This document shows positions 8,444 through 16,951 of a DNA stretch of 64,000 nucleotides, piece by piece. Made by a program: the position numbers and the translations under genes. The first letter of the stretch is position 1. Every line of letters starts with the position of its first letter. The notes under the pieces were generated by a model that was not told the DNA's origin, did no database searches, and saw nothing but the letters and a program-made list of their open reading frames with translations. This DNA comes from JAGDMJ01 sp963809695 (GTDB lineage Bacteria > Bacteroidota > Ignavibacteria > UBA10030 > UBA6906): NCBI GenBank assembly GCA_963809695.1, contig CAWEKI010000006.1:798227-862226 (forward strand). The letters are read 5' to 3'.

Positions 8444-9803
8444 AACGCCCCGGGAGAAATCGCCGAAGCACCTGCTGGAAGAAGGACTGCCGCAGTTTGA
8501 ACAGTTCATTGAAAGCAGGGAAAGCTACATCAAGGCGCTTGAACAAACGATCCACGCGCTGAAGCAGGAAAATGCCAGCATGAGTTCAAGCAACCTGGCG
8601 ATTCGAAGCTCCGTTGACGAACTGGTGGCAATGCAGCGCCTCTCCAACACCATCAGCATGGCCCTGGAGCCGGAATTCATCGTAAGCACGCTGATCGAAC
8701 TCACCCGGCAAGTCATACCCGTAATCGAGTCCAACATCTTCCTCTTCGAAGGAAAGACGAACAAGGCTCTTCCGCTCTCATCCAAGGGATCTTCCCGTCT
8801 GCAGCAGGAAGCGCTACAGCAGATCGAGGCCGGCATCGCGGACTGGGTGATCGCCGAGAAGAAGACCGTCGTCATCCCGGACCTTGATCATATGGTAGCC
8901 GGCACAAGCACCCGGAATTTCGTCATCGTTCCCCTCCTCGTCCGCGGCCAGGGAATCGGAATCTACCTGATCCATACGGAGAAATCCCAGCCGGAATTCT
9001 CCAACCAGGACCTGCAGTTGCTGTCTGTCCTTGCCAACCAGGCCGCTGCCGGGGTTGAGAATTGGCGCACCTACAAGCAGCTTGCCAAAGCGAACGAGGA
9101 ACTGAAGGCTTCCCAGGCGCAAATCGTTCAGGCAGCGAAGATGGCAGCGATTGGAGAGCTCGCTGCAGGCGTTGCCCACGAGATCAAAAACCCTCTTCAG
9201 GTCCTGCTCCTCCACCTGGAGCTTGTCGAAAAAGGCCGCCCGGTTCCGAACTGGACCGAGATGTTCAGCAAGCAGGTCAAGCGCCTGGCAGATATCACCC
9301 GCCGCCTGATGGATTTTGCCCGCAACGTGTCGGAAGAAGTGAAAATGGAGCCGGTCCAGGTCAAGAAGATCATCGAGGACATCGCGGCCATGGTCCAGCA
9401 CGAGTTCGCGGGGTGCGGTATCACGATCGAGTTAAAGGTGCCAGACGAGCTGCCACCTGTCGCCGGCAATGCCAACTACCTGCAGCAGGTATTTCTTAAC
9501 CTGTTGCTCAACGCGCGCGACGCTATGCCGAAAGGGGGCAACATCAGCATCAATGCCGCACTGACCGGGTTCCACATCATCATCCGGGTCTCCGACACCG
9601 GGGTCGGCATTGAAGAAGGTGTCCTTGACAAGATATTCAGGCCCTTCTTCACGACAAAAGGGGACAAGGGTACGGGTCTGGGATTGGCGGTCTGCCACAA
9701 GATCATCGGTCAGCACAAAGGAGAGATCAGGGTGGATAGCGAAGTGGGGAAGGGGACGACGTTTACGATTTTTCTGCCTGTGTGGAGAGGCTTCCAGAAT
9801 TGA
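8433..9803 (+). CDS. GAF-domain sensor histidine kinase
   Basis: The protein has 456 residues from ATG 8433; the longer frame from 8403 has no better binding site. An N-terminal coiled segment (about 20-60) leads to a GAF domain (about 75-215, ending LLSVLANQAAAGVEN), a short coil, a HisKA box AAGVAHEIKNPLQ with the phospho-acceptor His, and an ATPase domain (N box VFLNLLLNARDAMPKGG, G boxes DTGVGI and GTGLGLAV). The HEIKNP form is typical of NtrB/AtoS-like kinases. There is no transmembrane segment, so it is soluble. No dedicated regulator follows; candidates are the receiver proteins upstream. Confidence 0.9.
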   Translation: MKGETPREKSPKHLLEEGLPQFEQFIESRESYIKALEQTIHALKQENASMSSSNLAIRSSVDELVAMQRLSNTISMALEPEFIVSTLIELTRQVIPVIESNIFLFEGKTNKALPLSSKGSSRLQQEALQQIEAGIADWVIAEKKTVVIPDLDHMVAGTSTRNFVIVPLLVRGQGIGIYLIHTEKSQPEFSNQDLQLLSVLANQAAAGVENWRTYKQLAKANEELKASQAQIVQAAKMAAIGELAAGVAHEIKNPLQVLLLHLELVEKGRPVPNWTEMFSKQVKRLADITRRLMDFARNVSEEVKMEPVQVKKIIEDIAAMVQHEFAGCGITIELKVPDELPPVAGNANYLQQVFLNLLLNARDAMPKGGNISINAALTGFHIIIRVSDTGVGIEEGVLDKIFRPFFTTKGDKGTGLGLAVCHKIIGQHKGEIRVDSEVGKGTTFTIFLPVWRGFQN

Positions 9804-9859
9804 GGATGGAGAATCGCTGAGAGCGAGGGGCAAGATCAAACAGTCTCAATCATTTTGAC

Positions 9860-9910
9860 CCGGCGGAACCGGATCGTGGTGTGATTTTCACGATAACCCG
9901 GTTTCGCCGG
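9860..9910. terminator. Long hairpin between convergent genes
   Basis: CCGGCGGAACCGG (9860-9872) pairs with CCGGTTTCGCCGG (9898-9910) with one mismatch, and inside it ATCGTG (9873-9878) pairs with CACGAT (9889-9894). It lies between the 3' ends of the kinase gene (plus) and the small periplasmic protein gene (minus), so it could end both transcripts. No strong T-tract follows on either side. An extragenic palindrome is the alternative. Confidence 0.5.
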
Positions 9911-9927
9911 CTACCATTTCAATACTG

Positions 9928-10323
9928 CTATTTGGTATCGTCTTTTGGTTTTTCCGGTGGCGGCTGTTGCCGGTTCTGCCAGCGCTGCATCCTTTGTACC
10001 TTCATCGCATCATATTTCGTCTTCTGTGTGGCGGTCAGAAGGGCCTCAATTTTCTGGTCCGTTTTTCCCATGAGATCTCTCATGGCTTCTCGCCGGGCCC
10101 CCTGGTCTTCCGAGTTGGACTTGAATATTTCCTGGCGCTTCTGGTCCGATTCCTGATAAATCTTCAGGGTCTTTGCGGATTGGTCCTTGTTCAGGCTCAA
10201 CGAGTCTGTAAGCAGTTTGGTCCGTTCTTCCGGAGTGGGCATCTGGCGTTGCGCAGATGCCTGCAATGCCGCCATGCAGAGAAACAGGCCGGTGACGAGC
10301 AACAGAGTGATGCGGTGCTTCAT
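9928..10323 (-). CDS. Small secreted periplasmic protein, helical, Spy/LTXXQ-like
   Basis: The protein has 131 residues starting at the MKHRIT methionine, which follows GAGGT. A clear signal peptide (LLLVTGLFLCMAALQASAQ) precedes a charged helical region with LTDSLSLNKDQSAKTLKIY, many Gln, Lys and Arg residues and a proline-rich end. The pattern of a short helical periplasmic protein rich in Gln/Lys with an L-x-L-x-x-x-Q element resembles Spy/CpxP-type proteins, but the match is weak and no catalytic motif is seen. The next gene on this strand upstream (the anion transporter) is about 90 bases away, so it may have its own promoter. Confidence 0.6.
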   Translation of the reverse strand: MKHRITLLLVTGLFLCMAALQASAQRQMPTPEERTKLLTDSLSLNKDQSAKTLKIYQESDQKRQEIFKSNSEDQGARREAMRDLMGKTDQKIEALLTATQKTKYDAMKVQRMQRWQNRQQPPPEKPKDDTK

Positions 10324-10416
10324 GGTAACCTCGGTAGTGTAATACGAAAACGATGGAGACTTCTTCTCCTTGTGGTTAGACCACTGCCCGGGCATTACGT
10401 TTAATGGCCTGATCGC

Positions 10417-11997
10417 TCACAGTCTGAACAGCCACGTTCCCACAATTGCAAGAACGGCCACGGTGATGAGGCACCCGACAATATCGAGTAAAACCCCTCC
10501 TTTCACCATATCGCGGATGCGGATGTAACCGGTACCATACACAAGCGCATTGGGCGGTGTGGAAACTGGTAACATGAAGGCCAGTGATGCACCCATCGCA
10601 GAGCCAATGACAAGGATTGAAGCATCTGTGCCGCTTGCGCGGGCCAATGAAATGACAATGGGAGCCATCATTGTTGCCACTGCCGTGTTGGATGCCACCT
10701 CGGTCAACAGGGCACTTGCGAACACAACGCCGCCGAGCAAGACGATGGTGGATGCGCCTCCCAGCACGCTCATCAGCGTTCCGGTGAGCCAGTGTGCGAG
10801 TCCGGTCTTGAACATGGCGTCCGATAAGGCAATTCCCCCGCCGAACAAAAGCAATGTTCCCCATTCAACATAGTCTGAATCCTCCCAGTCGAGCAGCCTG
10901 CTCCCGGGCGCGCTTCCTGCAGGAACGATGAACAGAAGAACACCCGCAAGAATTCCCACGCCGTATTCATCCAGCCATTCAAGCGTGGCAGCCGCTCCTG
11001 CCGGCAAGAGAAGATCCTTGAACGGGAGCAAGATCCAAAGGAACGCAGCGACCAAAAACACGCCGATCGTTCTCCGCTGTGCGTGTGTAAGGGGGCCGAG
11101 GGAACGGTATTCGGCCACTACACCATCCCGGACCTTCTCGTCAACATGGACATCCGGCCTGAAGATGCGGAGCAAAATAAACCATGTTGCGGGCAAGGCA
11201 AGCACGACGAATGGCACCCCGAAGCTCATCCAATCGAGGAATGTGATCCTGTGATAGGAAGGGTCCTGCGCGAATGCCGTGTTGAGAACGCCCAGGGCGA
11301 TGCCATTGGGCGGCGTACCGATGATGGTCCCGACCCCTCCGATGGAGGCAGCCCACGCAATCCCGAGCATGAGAGCGGTCCCATACTTAGATCTGCCTGG
11401 ATCCGATCCCAGCGTGGAGAGAATGCCAAGGCCAAGGGGAAGCATCATCGCGGCGGTGGCGGTATTTGAGATCCACATGGAGAGGAACGCGGTCACGGTC
11501 ATAACCGCAAGCAGGATCCCGCTAGCGCTGGCCGCGACGCGGCCGCGCGATAAGAGCCAGAGGGTTAACCTGCGATCGATCGCCCATTTGCGGAGCCCCC
11601 CGGCCAGGAGGAATCCGCCGAGGAAAAGAAAGATCACGGGATTGGCATAGTTGGGCGCCACGGTCGCGAGCGTGAAGGGCACGGGTCCGCGCGCGAGTCC
11701 GGTGATGTGCAGCAGAGGGAGAACCACCAGCGGGAGCAGGCCGGTGACAGGGAGGGGCAAAGCTTCCGTCATCCAGAAGACGATGATCATGACGCTGAGC
11801 GCGGCCACAATCTGCATGGCATGGGCGAGATGGTCCGGGGACATGTTCGCCCCTTGCTCTGCGATGAGGCCGGCGGCCGTTGTGCGGAATGCCTCGAACG
11901 TCGGAAGGGAAAGGAAGAGGATGAACAACGCCAGGCCCAGAATCAGACCCGTGGTCTGGAGCGGTCGGCTCCTGCCCTGCGTATCGGGTTCGTCCAT
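10417..11997 (-). CDS. DASS/SLC13-family sodium:anion (dicarboxylate or sulfate) symporter
   Basis: The protein has 526 residues with about a dozen hydrophobic spans. The family signature is present twice: SNTATAAMMLPLGLGIL in the first half and EVASNTAVATMMAPI in the second, the repeated SNT motifs that bind Na+ and the substrate carboxylates. The proline-rich loop GVGTIIGTPPNGIALG and its counterpart PVSTPPNALVYG are also present. Such transporters import succinate, malate, citrate or sulfate with Na+; the substrate cannot be read from the sequence. It lies 24 bases after the nfnB stop on the same strand and may be in that operon. Confidence 0.88.
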   Translation of the reverse strand: MDEPDTQGRSRPLQTTGLILGLALFILFLSLPTFEAFRTTAAGLIAEQGANMSPDHLAHAMQIVAALSVMIIVFWMTEALPLPVTGLLPLVVLPLLHITGLARGPVPFTLATVAPNYANPVIFLFLGGFLLAGGLRKWAIDRRLTLWLLSRGRVAASASGILLAVMTVTAFLSMWISNTATAAMMLPLGLGILSTLGSDPGRSKYGTALMLGIAWAASIGGVGTIIGTPPNGIALGVLNTAFAQDPSYHRITFLDWMSFGVPFVVLALPATWFILLRIFRPDVHVDEKVRDGVVAEYRSLGPLTHAQRRTIGVFLVAAFLWILLPFKDLLLPAGAAATLEWLDEYGVGILAGVLLFIVPAGSAPGSRLLDWEDSDYVEWGTLLLFGGGIALSDAMFKTGLAHWLTGTLMSVLGGASTIVLLGGVVFASALLTEVASNTAVATMMAPIVISLARASGTDASILVIGSAMGASLAFMLPVSTPPNALVYGTGYIRIRDMVKGGVLLDIVGCLITVAVLAIVGTWLFRL

Positions 11998-12021
11998 GGC
12001 TGGTAAATGAAGGCTATTGAA

Positions 12022-13449
12022 CTATTTCTTCGCCTCAAGAAACTCGTGGATCGAAGCAGCAGCTTTCTTCCCGTCCCGCATGGCCAGGATCACGGTTGCT
12101 CCTCCGCGGGCGAGATCACCTCCCGCGAAGATGCCCGGCCGGCTCGTTCCCTGCAGATCGTTTGTCACCACCGTGCCGCGCTTGCTTGTCTCGAGCCCGG
12201 GCGTCGTGGATTGGATAATGGGGTTCGGCTTCTGGCCGATCGCCTCGATGAGCGTTCCGATCTCGATGACAAACTCGGAGCCCTTGACCGCGACCGGCCT
12301 GCGCCGCCCGGACTCGTCAGGCTCTCCCAGCTCCATGCGCTGGCACTCAACGCCGCACACCCAGTTGTCCTTATTGCCAAGAATTCTCGTGGGATTGGTC
12401 AGGAGAAGGAGCTCGATTCCTTCCTGTTCGGCGTGATGGATCTCCTCCTCGCGGGCGGGCATTTCTTCGCGCGACCGCCGATAGATCAGATAGGCCTTCT
12501 CCGCGCCGAGGCGTTTCGCAGTGCGCACGGCGTCCATGGCGGTGTTTCCGCCGCCGATCACGGCCACCTGCTTCCCGATCTTCACCGGCGTGTCAAAGTC
12601 CGGAAACTTGTAGGCACCCATCAGATTGACGCGGGTGAGGAACTCGTTCGCGGAATACACCCCGCTCAGGTTCTCCCCGGGAATTCCCATGAATGTCGGT
12701 GTTCCCGCGCCGGTTCCGAGGAAGATCGCCTTGAAGTTCCATTCGCCAAAGAGCTCGTCGATCGTCGCTGTCCGGCCGACGACGAAGTTGGTATAGATCT
12801 CGACGCCCAGCGCCTTGATCCTGTCGGTCTCCAGGTCGAGGATCTCCTTCGGAAGGCGGAACTCCGGAATGCCGTAGCGCAAGACCCCTCCCACGGCGTG
12901 CAGGGCCTCGAAGATCGTCACCTGGTATCCCAGCTTTGCCAGCTCGGCTGCGCACGTGAGCCCGGACGGTCCCGACCCGACAATGGCCACCTTCTCCTCG
13001 CGTTTCTCCAGCACCACGGGATTGACGAAGAGGTTATTCTTCATCTCGTAGTCCGCCACAAACCGCTCCAGCTTTCCAATGGCGACCGGGGTAAGTTTCT
13101 TCCCGAGGATGCACAGGGACTCGCACTGGGATTCCTGCGGGCAGACGCGGCCGCAGATCGCAGGCAGATAATTGGCCTCGCGGATCTTGTTGACGGCCCC
13201 GACGTAATCCTTCTGCATTACCAGTTGAATGAACCCGCGGATGTCGATCCCCACGGGGCAGCCGTCCACGCAGAGCGGCTCCTTGCATTCCAGGCAGCGG
13301 GTGCTCTCAATGACGGAGCGCTCCTCGTCGAACCCGAACGACACTTCCAGGAAATTGACCGACCGGGCATCGGCTGGCTGTTCAAAGGCCTCCTGACGCT
13401 TGATCTTCATCCGCTCGGACGGCTTCAGGGGGTTCATGCGAGTCGTCAT
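12022..13449 (-). CDS. nfnB: NfnB-like large subunit of NADPH:ferredoxin transhydrogenase (GltD/GltA family)
   Basis: The protein has 475 residues. The N-terminal ferredoxin-like part carries CLECKEPLCVDGCP and CGRVCPQESQCESLC for two [4Fe-4S] clusters. FAD and NAD(P)H binding folds follow, with VGSGPSGLTCA and VIGGGNTAMDA. By itself this matches the homotetrameric glutamate synthase small subunit family. However, no glutamate synthase large subunit is present, and the gene starts inside the stop of an NfnA-type gene (ATGA overlap at 13446, with AAGGAG before the start). That arrangement is the hallmark of NfnAB/NfnSL, which couples ferredoxin and NADH to NADP+ by electron bifurcation. It probably acts as a soluble complex with the neighbouring subunit. 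Confidence 0.87.
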   Translation of the reverse strand: MTTRMNPLKPSERMKIKRQEAFEQPADARSVNFLEVSFGFDEERSVIESTRCLECKEPLCVDGCPVGIDIRGFIQLVMQKDYVGAVNKIREANYLPAICGRVCPQESQCESLCILGKKLTPVAIGKLERFVADYEMKNNLFVNPVVLEKREEKVAIVGSGPSGLTCAAELAKLGYQVTIFEALHAVGGVLRYGIPEFRLPKEILDLETDRIKALGVEIYTNFVVGRTATIDELFGEWNFKAIFLGTGAGTPTFMGIPGENLSGVYSANEFLTRVNLMGAYKFPDFDTPVKIGKQVAVIGGGNTAMDAVRTAKRLGAEKAYLIYRRSREEMPAREEEIHHAEQEGIELLLLTNPTRILGNKDNWVCGVECQRMELGEPDESGRRRPVAVKGSEFVIEIGTLIEAIGQKPNPIIQSTTPGLETSKRGTVVTNDLQGTSRPGIFAGGDLARGGATVILAMRDGKKAAASIHEFLEAKK

Positions 13450-14300
13450 GCGTTCTCCTTCAGGGTTCCGGTGAGTTTGCAGACATGCGGCCTTTCGTCC
13501 GAGGTTCTCTCCATGTCCACGTAGGTTCTGTTGCGCATCATGAGCTCATCGAAGTCCACCTGATGCCCGTCGAACTCCGGGCCATCCACACACGCAAACT
13601 TCATCTTGCCTCCAATGGTCACGCGGCAGCCGCCGCACATGCCGGTGCCGTCGACCATGATCGTGTTGAGACTGACATACGTTGCGACGTTGAACGGGCG
13701 TGTCACGTTGCTGACCGCCTTCATCATTGGCAGCGGACCAATAGCATACACCGCATGGATGGGAACAGCACCGTTCAGCAGGTCGGTGAGCTGGTCGGTG
13801 ACGAACCCCTTGCGGGCATAGCTGCCGTCGTCGGTGGTCACATAGAGGGCATCGGAGCATTGACGCATTTCGTCTTCGAGGATCACGAGCTCTTTGGAAC
13901 GCGCACCGATGATCGTGTGGATGGTATTTCCGGCGGCTTTGAGCGCGCAGGCGATCGGGTAGAGCTCCGCCGTTCCCACTCCTCCGCCGATGCAGGCCAC
14001 GGTGCCATGGTTTTCAATCGGGGTGGGATTCCCCAGAGGGCCCACCACATCCTGAACACACTCGCCGGCATTTTTCGTTGCGAGGAGCTTTGTGGTCTTC
14101 CCTATGGCTTGCACAATGAGCGTGATGGTCCCTGCGGCAGGATCGCTGTCGGCGATGGTGAGCGGAATCCGCTCGCCGGTCGCATCCACGCGGATCATGA
14201 CAAAATTGCCCGCCTTGCGCTTCCGAGCGATGAACGGCGCCTTGATGACATACTTTGTGATAGTTGGCGCCAGAACGGTCTTTTCGGTAATGGGAAACAT
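13446..14300 (-). CDS. nfnA: NfnA-like small subunit (sulfide dehydrogenase beta / ferredoxin-NADP reductase type)
   Basis: The protein has 284 residues from the methionine before FPITEKTVLAP; a longer frame to 14348 adds an unconserved leader. The FAD-binding half (GNFVMIRVDATGERIPLTIAD) is followed by an NAD-binding half (CIGGGVGTAELYPIACAL) and a C-terminal [2Fe-2S] site with DGTGMCGGCRVT plus the later Cys in FACVDGPEFDGH. This layout is that of NfnA/SudB, related to the PyrK electron-transfer subunit of dihydroorotate dehydrogenase. It is the first gene of an overlapping pair with NfnB. A Bacteroidota-like cell would use the pair to balance NADH, NADPH and ferredoxin. Confidence 0.88.
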   Translation of the reverse strand: MFPITEKTVLAPTITKYVIKAPFIARKRKAGNFVMIRVDATGERIPLTIADSDPAAGTITLIVQAIGKTTKLLATKNAGECVQDVVGPLGNPTPIENHGTVACIGGGVGTAELYPIACALKAAGNTIHTIIGARSKELVILEDEMRQCSDALYVTTDDGSYARKGFVTDQLTDLLNGAVPIHAVYAIGPLPMMKAVSNVTRPFNVATYVSLNTIMVDGTGMCGGCRVTIGGKMKFACVDGPEFDGHQVDFDELMMRNRTYVDMERTSDERPHVCKLTGTLKENA

Positions 14301-14474
14301 GCACGCCCTTGGGCAGTTTATGACAGACACTGATAGGATTCTATACAATTAACAAGGGATGTGCCAACTGGAAAGGCGAAACTGAGGCTAAAATCGATAC
14401 CATTGCGGGAAAACGCGCTTTGAACCTGCTATTTTCGCAGGATGAGCGAAGGGCTTTGTCAAAAACTGGAAAAC

Positions 14475-14507
14475 CGACAGGCCAAGGTTCTCTCCCTTGG
14501 CCTGTCG
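14475..14507 (-). terminator. Intrinsic terminator downstream of argD
   Basis: CGACAGGCCAAGG (14475-14487) pairs perfectly with CCTTGGCCTGTCG (14495-14507) around a seven-base loop. Read on the minus strand the stem is followed by GTTTTCCAGTTTTT, a T-rich run, so it would stop transcription coming from argD about 100 bases after its stop codon. On the plus strand no T-run follows. Confidence 0.68.
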
Positions 14508-14607
14508 CCCCGAAATGCTTCAGGTTCGGGGTCTGTCCATGGCGCCGGTGATAGGTCCTGATTCCTTCGGCTCACTTGCAGGGAACGGTCGTTCGCTCAT
14601 GAGCCTT

Positions 14608-15819
14608 TCAGGACGACAGATTTTCGTCTGACCCCTTGGCCGCCTCGGCCAACACTTGCTCCAGAGCAGTCACGGTAGTTTTCACCTGCTCTCCAGTCAC
14701 AATAAGCGGTGGCAGCATCCTGAGCACCGTGCGGTCCGTCCCGTTGATCAGAATGTGATGGTGCTCGCGCATCGCGGCCACAAGCGGGTCTGCATCCCGG
14801 TCAAGCTCGATGCCGGCCATCAATCCCATGACGCGCACTTCTTTGACGATGGCAGCGAACCTGGAGCGGAGGCGGTCGAACCCGTCCCTCATGAGCGCTC
14901 CCATCTCCGACGCATGGTGCATCAGGTTTTTCCCGAGGATCTCTTCAAGCACCGCGACGCCGGCAGCACAGGCCACCGGATTGCCGCCGAATGTCGTGCC
15001 GTGCATGCCCGGTTCAAGAATACCCGCCACATCGGGGTGAGCGAGGATGCCGCCAAGGGGGAGCCCGCCGCCGATCGGCTTTGCGACAACCACGATGTCG
15101 GGACGAACGGCTGCGTAATGCTGGAACCCGAAGAACTTTCCCGTGCGTCCGATGCCGGACTGAATCTCGTCGGCGACGAGAAGGAACCCATGCTTCCGTT
15201 GAAGCTCAGTGAGAGTCCGGGCGAAAACCTGGCTTACGGGGCGGATGCCACCCTCACCCTGAATGAATTCCAGGATGACCGCAGCGGTCTGCGCTGTGAT
15301 GTTCTGTCCCAGTGCCTCCGGGTTGTTGAAGTCCGCGACACAGAACCCTTCGAGAAAAGGCCCGAAACCTTCCCGGTACTTCGGCCTGTCCATGAGCGAC
15401 AGCGCTCCCATGGTGCGGCCGTGGAAGGAGTTGGACATGGAGACGATCTCCGACTTACCGCGCGTTGCGCCCCACTTGCGCACCAGTTTGATGGTTCCCT
15501 CGATGGCTTCTGTGCCGCTGTTGGCGAGGAAGATTTTCTCATATCCCGCCTGTTGCGTGAGCAGTTCCGCCAGGCGGATCTGCGGCTCCTGAAGGAAATA
15601 ATTAGAGAGATGGGTATAGCGGGAGGTCTGGTCGCAGACGGCTTTGACCACGGCGGGATGTGCGTACCCGAGAGCGTTCACGGCGAGGCCTGCGAACATG
15701 TCGAGGTACCGCGTTCCATCCCGGGAGAACAGGTACGCGCCTTCGCCCCGTTCGATCTCGAGGGGGAGGCGTTTGTAAGTGTGAAAGAGCACGGCCGCTT
15801 CACGGTCACTCAGGGTCAT
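14608..15819 (-). CDS. argD: Acetylornithine aminotransferase
   Basis: The protein has 403 residues, the normal length for this PLP enzyme of aminotransferase class III. It moves an amino group from glutamate to N-acetylglutamate semialdehyde to give N-acetylornithine. Motifs: LANSGTEAIEGTIKLVRK near the N-terminus, SFHGRTMGALS, the VADEIQSGIGRTGKFF segment with the PLP-ring Asp, and the Schiff-base lysine in VVAKPIGGGLPLGG. It is transcribed divergently from argCJBRGH from a shared control region with two ARG boxes, so it is co-repressed with the operon. GGAGA lies about ten bases before the start. A succinylornithine-type activity cannot be excluded. Confidence 0.93.
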   Translation of the reverse strand: MTLSDREAAVLFHTYKRLPLEIERGEGAYLFSRDGTRYLDMFAGLAVNALGYAHPAVVKAVCDQTSRYTHLSNYFLQEPQIRLAELLTQQAGYEKIFLANSGTEAIEGTIKLVRKWGATRGKSEIVSMSNSFHGRTMGALSLMDRPKYREGFGPFLEGFCVADFNNPEALGQNITAQTAAVILEFIQGEGGIRPVSQVFARTLTELQRKHGFLLVADEIQSGIGRTGKFFGFQHYAAVRPDIVVVAKPIGGGLPLGGILAHPDVAGILEPGMHGTTFGGNPVACAAGVAVLEEILGKNLMHHASEMGALMRDGFDRLRSRFAAIVKEVRVMGLMAGIELDRDADPLVAAMREHHHILINGTDRTVLRMLPPLIVTGEQVKTTVTALEQVLAEAAKGSDENLSS

Positions 15820-15854
15820 GGCGTTTGGATCTCCAGATGTTCACAAAAAAAGAC

Positions 15855-15883
15855 TTGCATAATAATACAGACTATTGTATATT
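15855..15883 (+). promoter_or_regulatory. Sigma70-like promoter for argCJBRGH
   Basis: TTGCAT (15855-15860) and TATATT (15878-15883) are separated by exactly 17 bases. Transcription would begin near 15890, giving a leader of about 35 bases before the GTG at 15926. Both hexamers lie within the ARG boxes, so ArgR binding would block polymerase directly. Bacteroidota sensu stricto often use other promoter sequences, so the sigma70 reading is an inference. Confidence 0.55.
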
Positions 15884-15890
15884 TATGCAA
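15862..15890 (-). promoter_or_regulatory. Sigma70-like promoter for argD
   Basis: On the minus strand TTGCAT (15890-15885) and TATTAT (15867-15862) are also 17 bases apart, a mirror image of the argC promoter. Transcription would begin near 15855, about 36 bases before the argD start. The two promoters occupy the same DNA face to face, so they should compete with each other as well as with ArgR. Confidence 0.55.
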
Positions 15891-15925
15891 GCAAAAAGAA
15901 CATGCATAGTGTACAGAGGGAAAAC

Positions 15926-16951
15926 GTGATACGGGTGGGCATTGTCGGTGGGTCGGGCTACGGCGGCGCAGAGCTTCTGCGTTTGCTCCTGCCGCGCGCT
16001 GATGTGTGTGTGGAACGGGTGACCGCGGCTTCGTCCGCGGGCCAACGGGTCGATGCGCTCTATCCTTCGCTCGCCGGCCGGACGTCCCTGGTGTTCGAGC
16101 AGTTCGACGCCGCCCGCTTCGGCGGACTGGACGTTGCCTTCATTTCGCTTCCCTCCGGAGAAGGAATGAAGGTCGTGCCGTCGCTCATGGGCAAGGTGAA
16201 ACATGTCATCGACCTGGGAGGAGACTTCCGCCTGCGGTCGCCGGAGGCCTATCAGCTCTATTATAAACACCAGCACACGGCAACGGAACTGTTGCCGGAG
16301 GCTGTGTACGGGCTTCCGGAGCTGCATAAAGGCACACTGAAGAACGCGCGCCTGGTGGCCAATCCGGGCTGTTATCCCACAAGCGCGATTCTCGGGCTTC
16401 TCCCGGCGCTCGTTCGCGGTGTGGTGGAAACCCAGGGAATTGTTATCAACGCCCTTTCCGGCGTCTCGGGCGCCGGGAGAAGTGCCAGCGTGGACCTGAG
16501 CTTCACCGAGATCAATGAAAATGTCCGGGCATACAAGGTGGGCAACCACCAGCATATTCCGGAAATCGAGTCCGTCCTGAGCGGTGCATGCGGGAAGAAT
16601 GTCTCGCTCTCGTTCATTCCCCATCTGGTGCCGCTGACCCGAGGGATTTACAGTACGATCCACGCTACGCTGAAGCAGCCTGTCTCCACGGAGGAAGTGC
16701 TGGCCCTCTATGATTCGTACTACACGGATGCGCCGTTTGTCCGCATCGTGCGGCAAATTCCTCAGCTTCGCAGCGTTACATGGACCAATTATTGCGACAT
16801 CGGCCTCTCCGTCCAGGAACGGACCGGCCAGCTCATTATCCTGTCCGCCATCGACAACCTGGTCAAAGGGGCGGCCGGACAGGCGATTCAGAACATGAAC
16901 ATTCTCTTCGGTCTACCGGAGGAGAAAGGGTTGAATGATTCAGGACATTGA
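15926..16951 (+). CDS. argC: N-acetyl-gamma-glutamyl-phosphate reductase
   Basis: NADPH-dependent reduction of N-acetylglutamyl phosphate to the semialdehyde, third step of arginine synthesis. The N-terminal Rossmann motif VGIVGGSGYGGAELLRLL, the active-site Cys in VANPGCYPTSAILGLLP and the SGVSGAGR segment identify it. I prefer GTG 15926 as start: AGAGGG lies five bases upstream, the protein then begins right at the family's usual first strand, and the predicted transcript starts near 15890. ATG 15902 is in frame but has no binding site. About 341 residues, normal length. Its 3' end overlaps argJ by 17 bases. Confidence 0.92.
   Translation: MIRVGIVGGSGYGGAELLRLLLPRADVCVERVTAASSAGQRVDALYPSLAGRTSLVFEQFDAARFGGLDVAFISLPSGEGMKVVPSLMGKVKHVIDLGGDFRLRSPEAYQLYYKHQHTATELLPEAVYGLPELHKGTLKNARLVANPGCYPTSAILGLLPALVRGVVETQGIVINALSGVSGAGRSASVDLSFTEINENVRAYKVGNHQHIPEIESVLSGACGKNVSLSFIPHLVPLTRGIYSTIHATLKQPVSTEEVLALYDSYYTDAPFVRIVRQIPQLRSVTWTNYCDIGLSVQERTGQLIILSAIDNLVKGAAGQAIQNMNILFGLPEEKGLNDSGH

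Larger units (their letters stand above)
15854..15891. promoter_or_regulatory. Two tandem ARG boxes (ArgR operator) between argD and argC
   Basis: TGCATAATAATACA (15856-15869) and TGTATATTTATGCA (15876-15889) both fit the 14-base ARG-box core TG-N-AT-WWWW-AT-N-CA. As 18-base boxes they cover 15854-15871 and 15874-15891, leaving two bases between them; known ArgR operators have two or three. Together they form a 16-base inverted repeat with two mismatches, so each faces one of the divergent genes. The argR gene is in the operon it would control. Confidence 0.8.

Noticed and set aside
13034..13449. Calling the GltD-like gene a glutamate synthase small subunit
   Set aside because: No large subunit gene is present and the four-base overlap with an NfnA-type gene fits the transhydrogenase better.
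12007..13524. A 505-codon plus-strand frame across the nfnB gene
   Set aside because: It is antisense to a gene with intact cluster and nucleotide motifs, and its translation has no recognisable domain.
14656..15909. A 417-codon plus-strand frame opposite argD
   Set aside because: It is antisense to a well-conserved PLP enzyme and crosses the ArgR control region.
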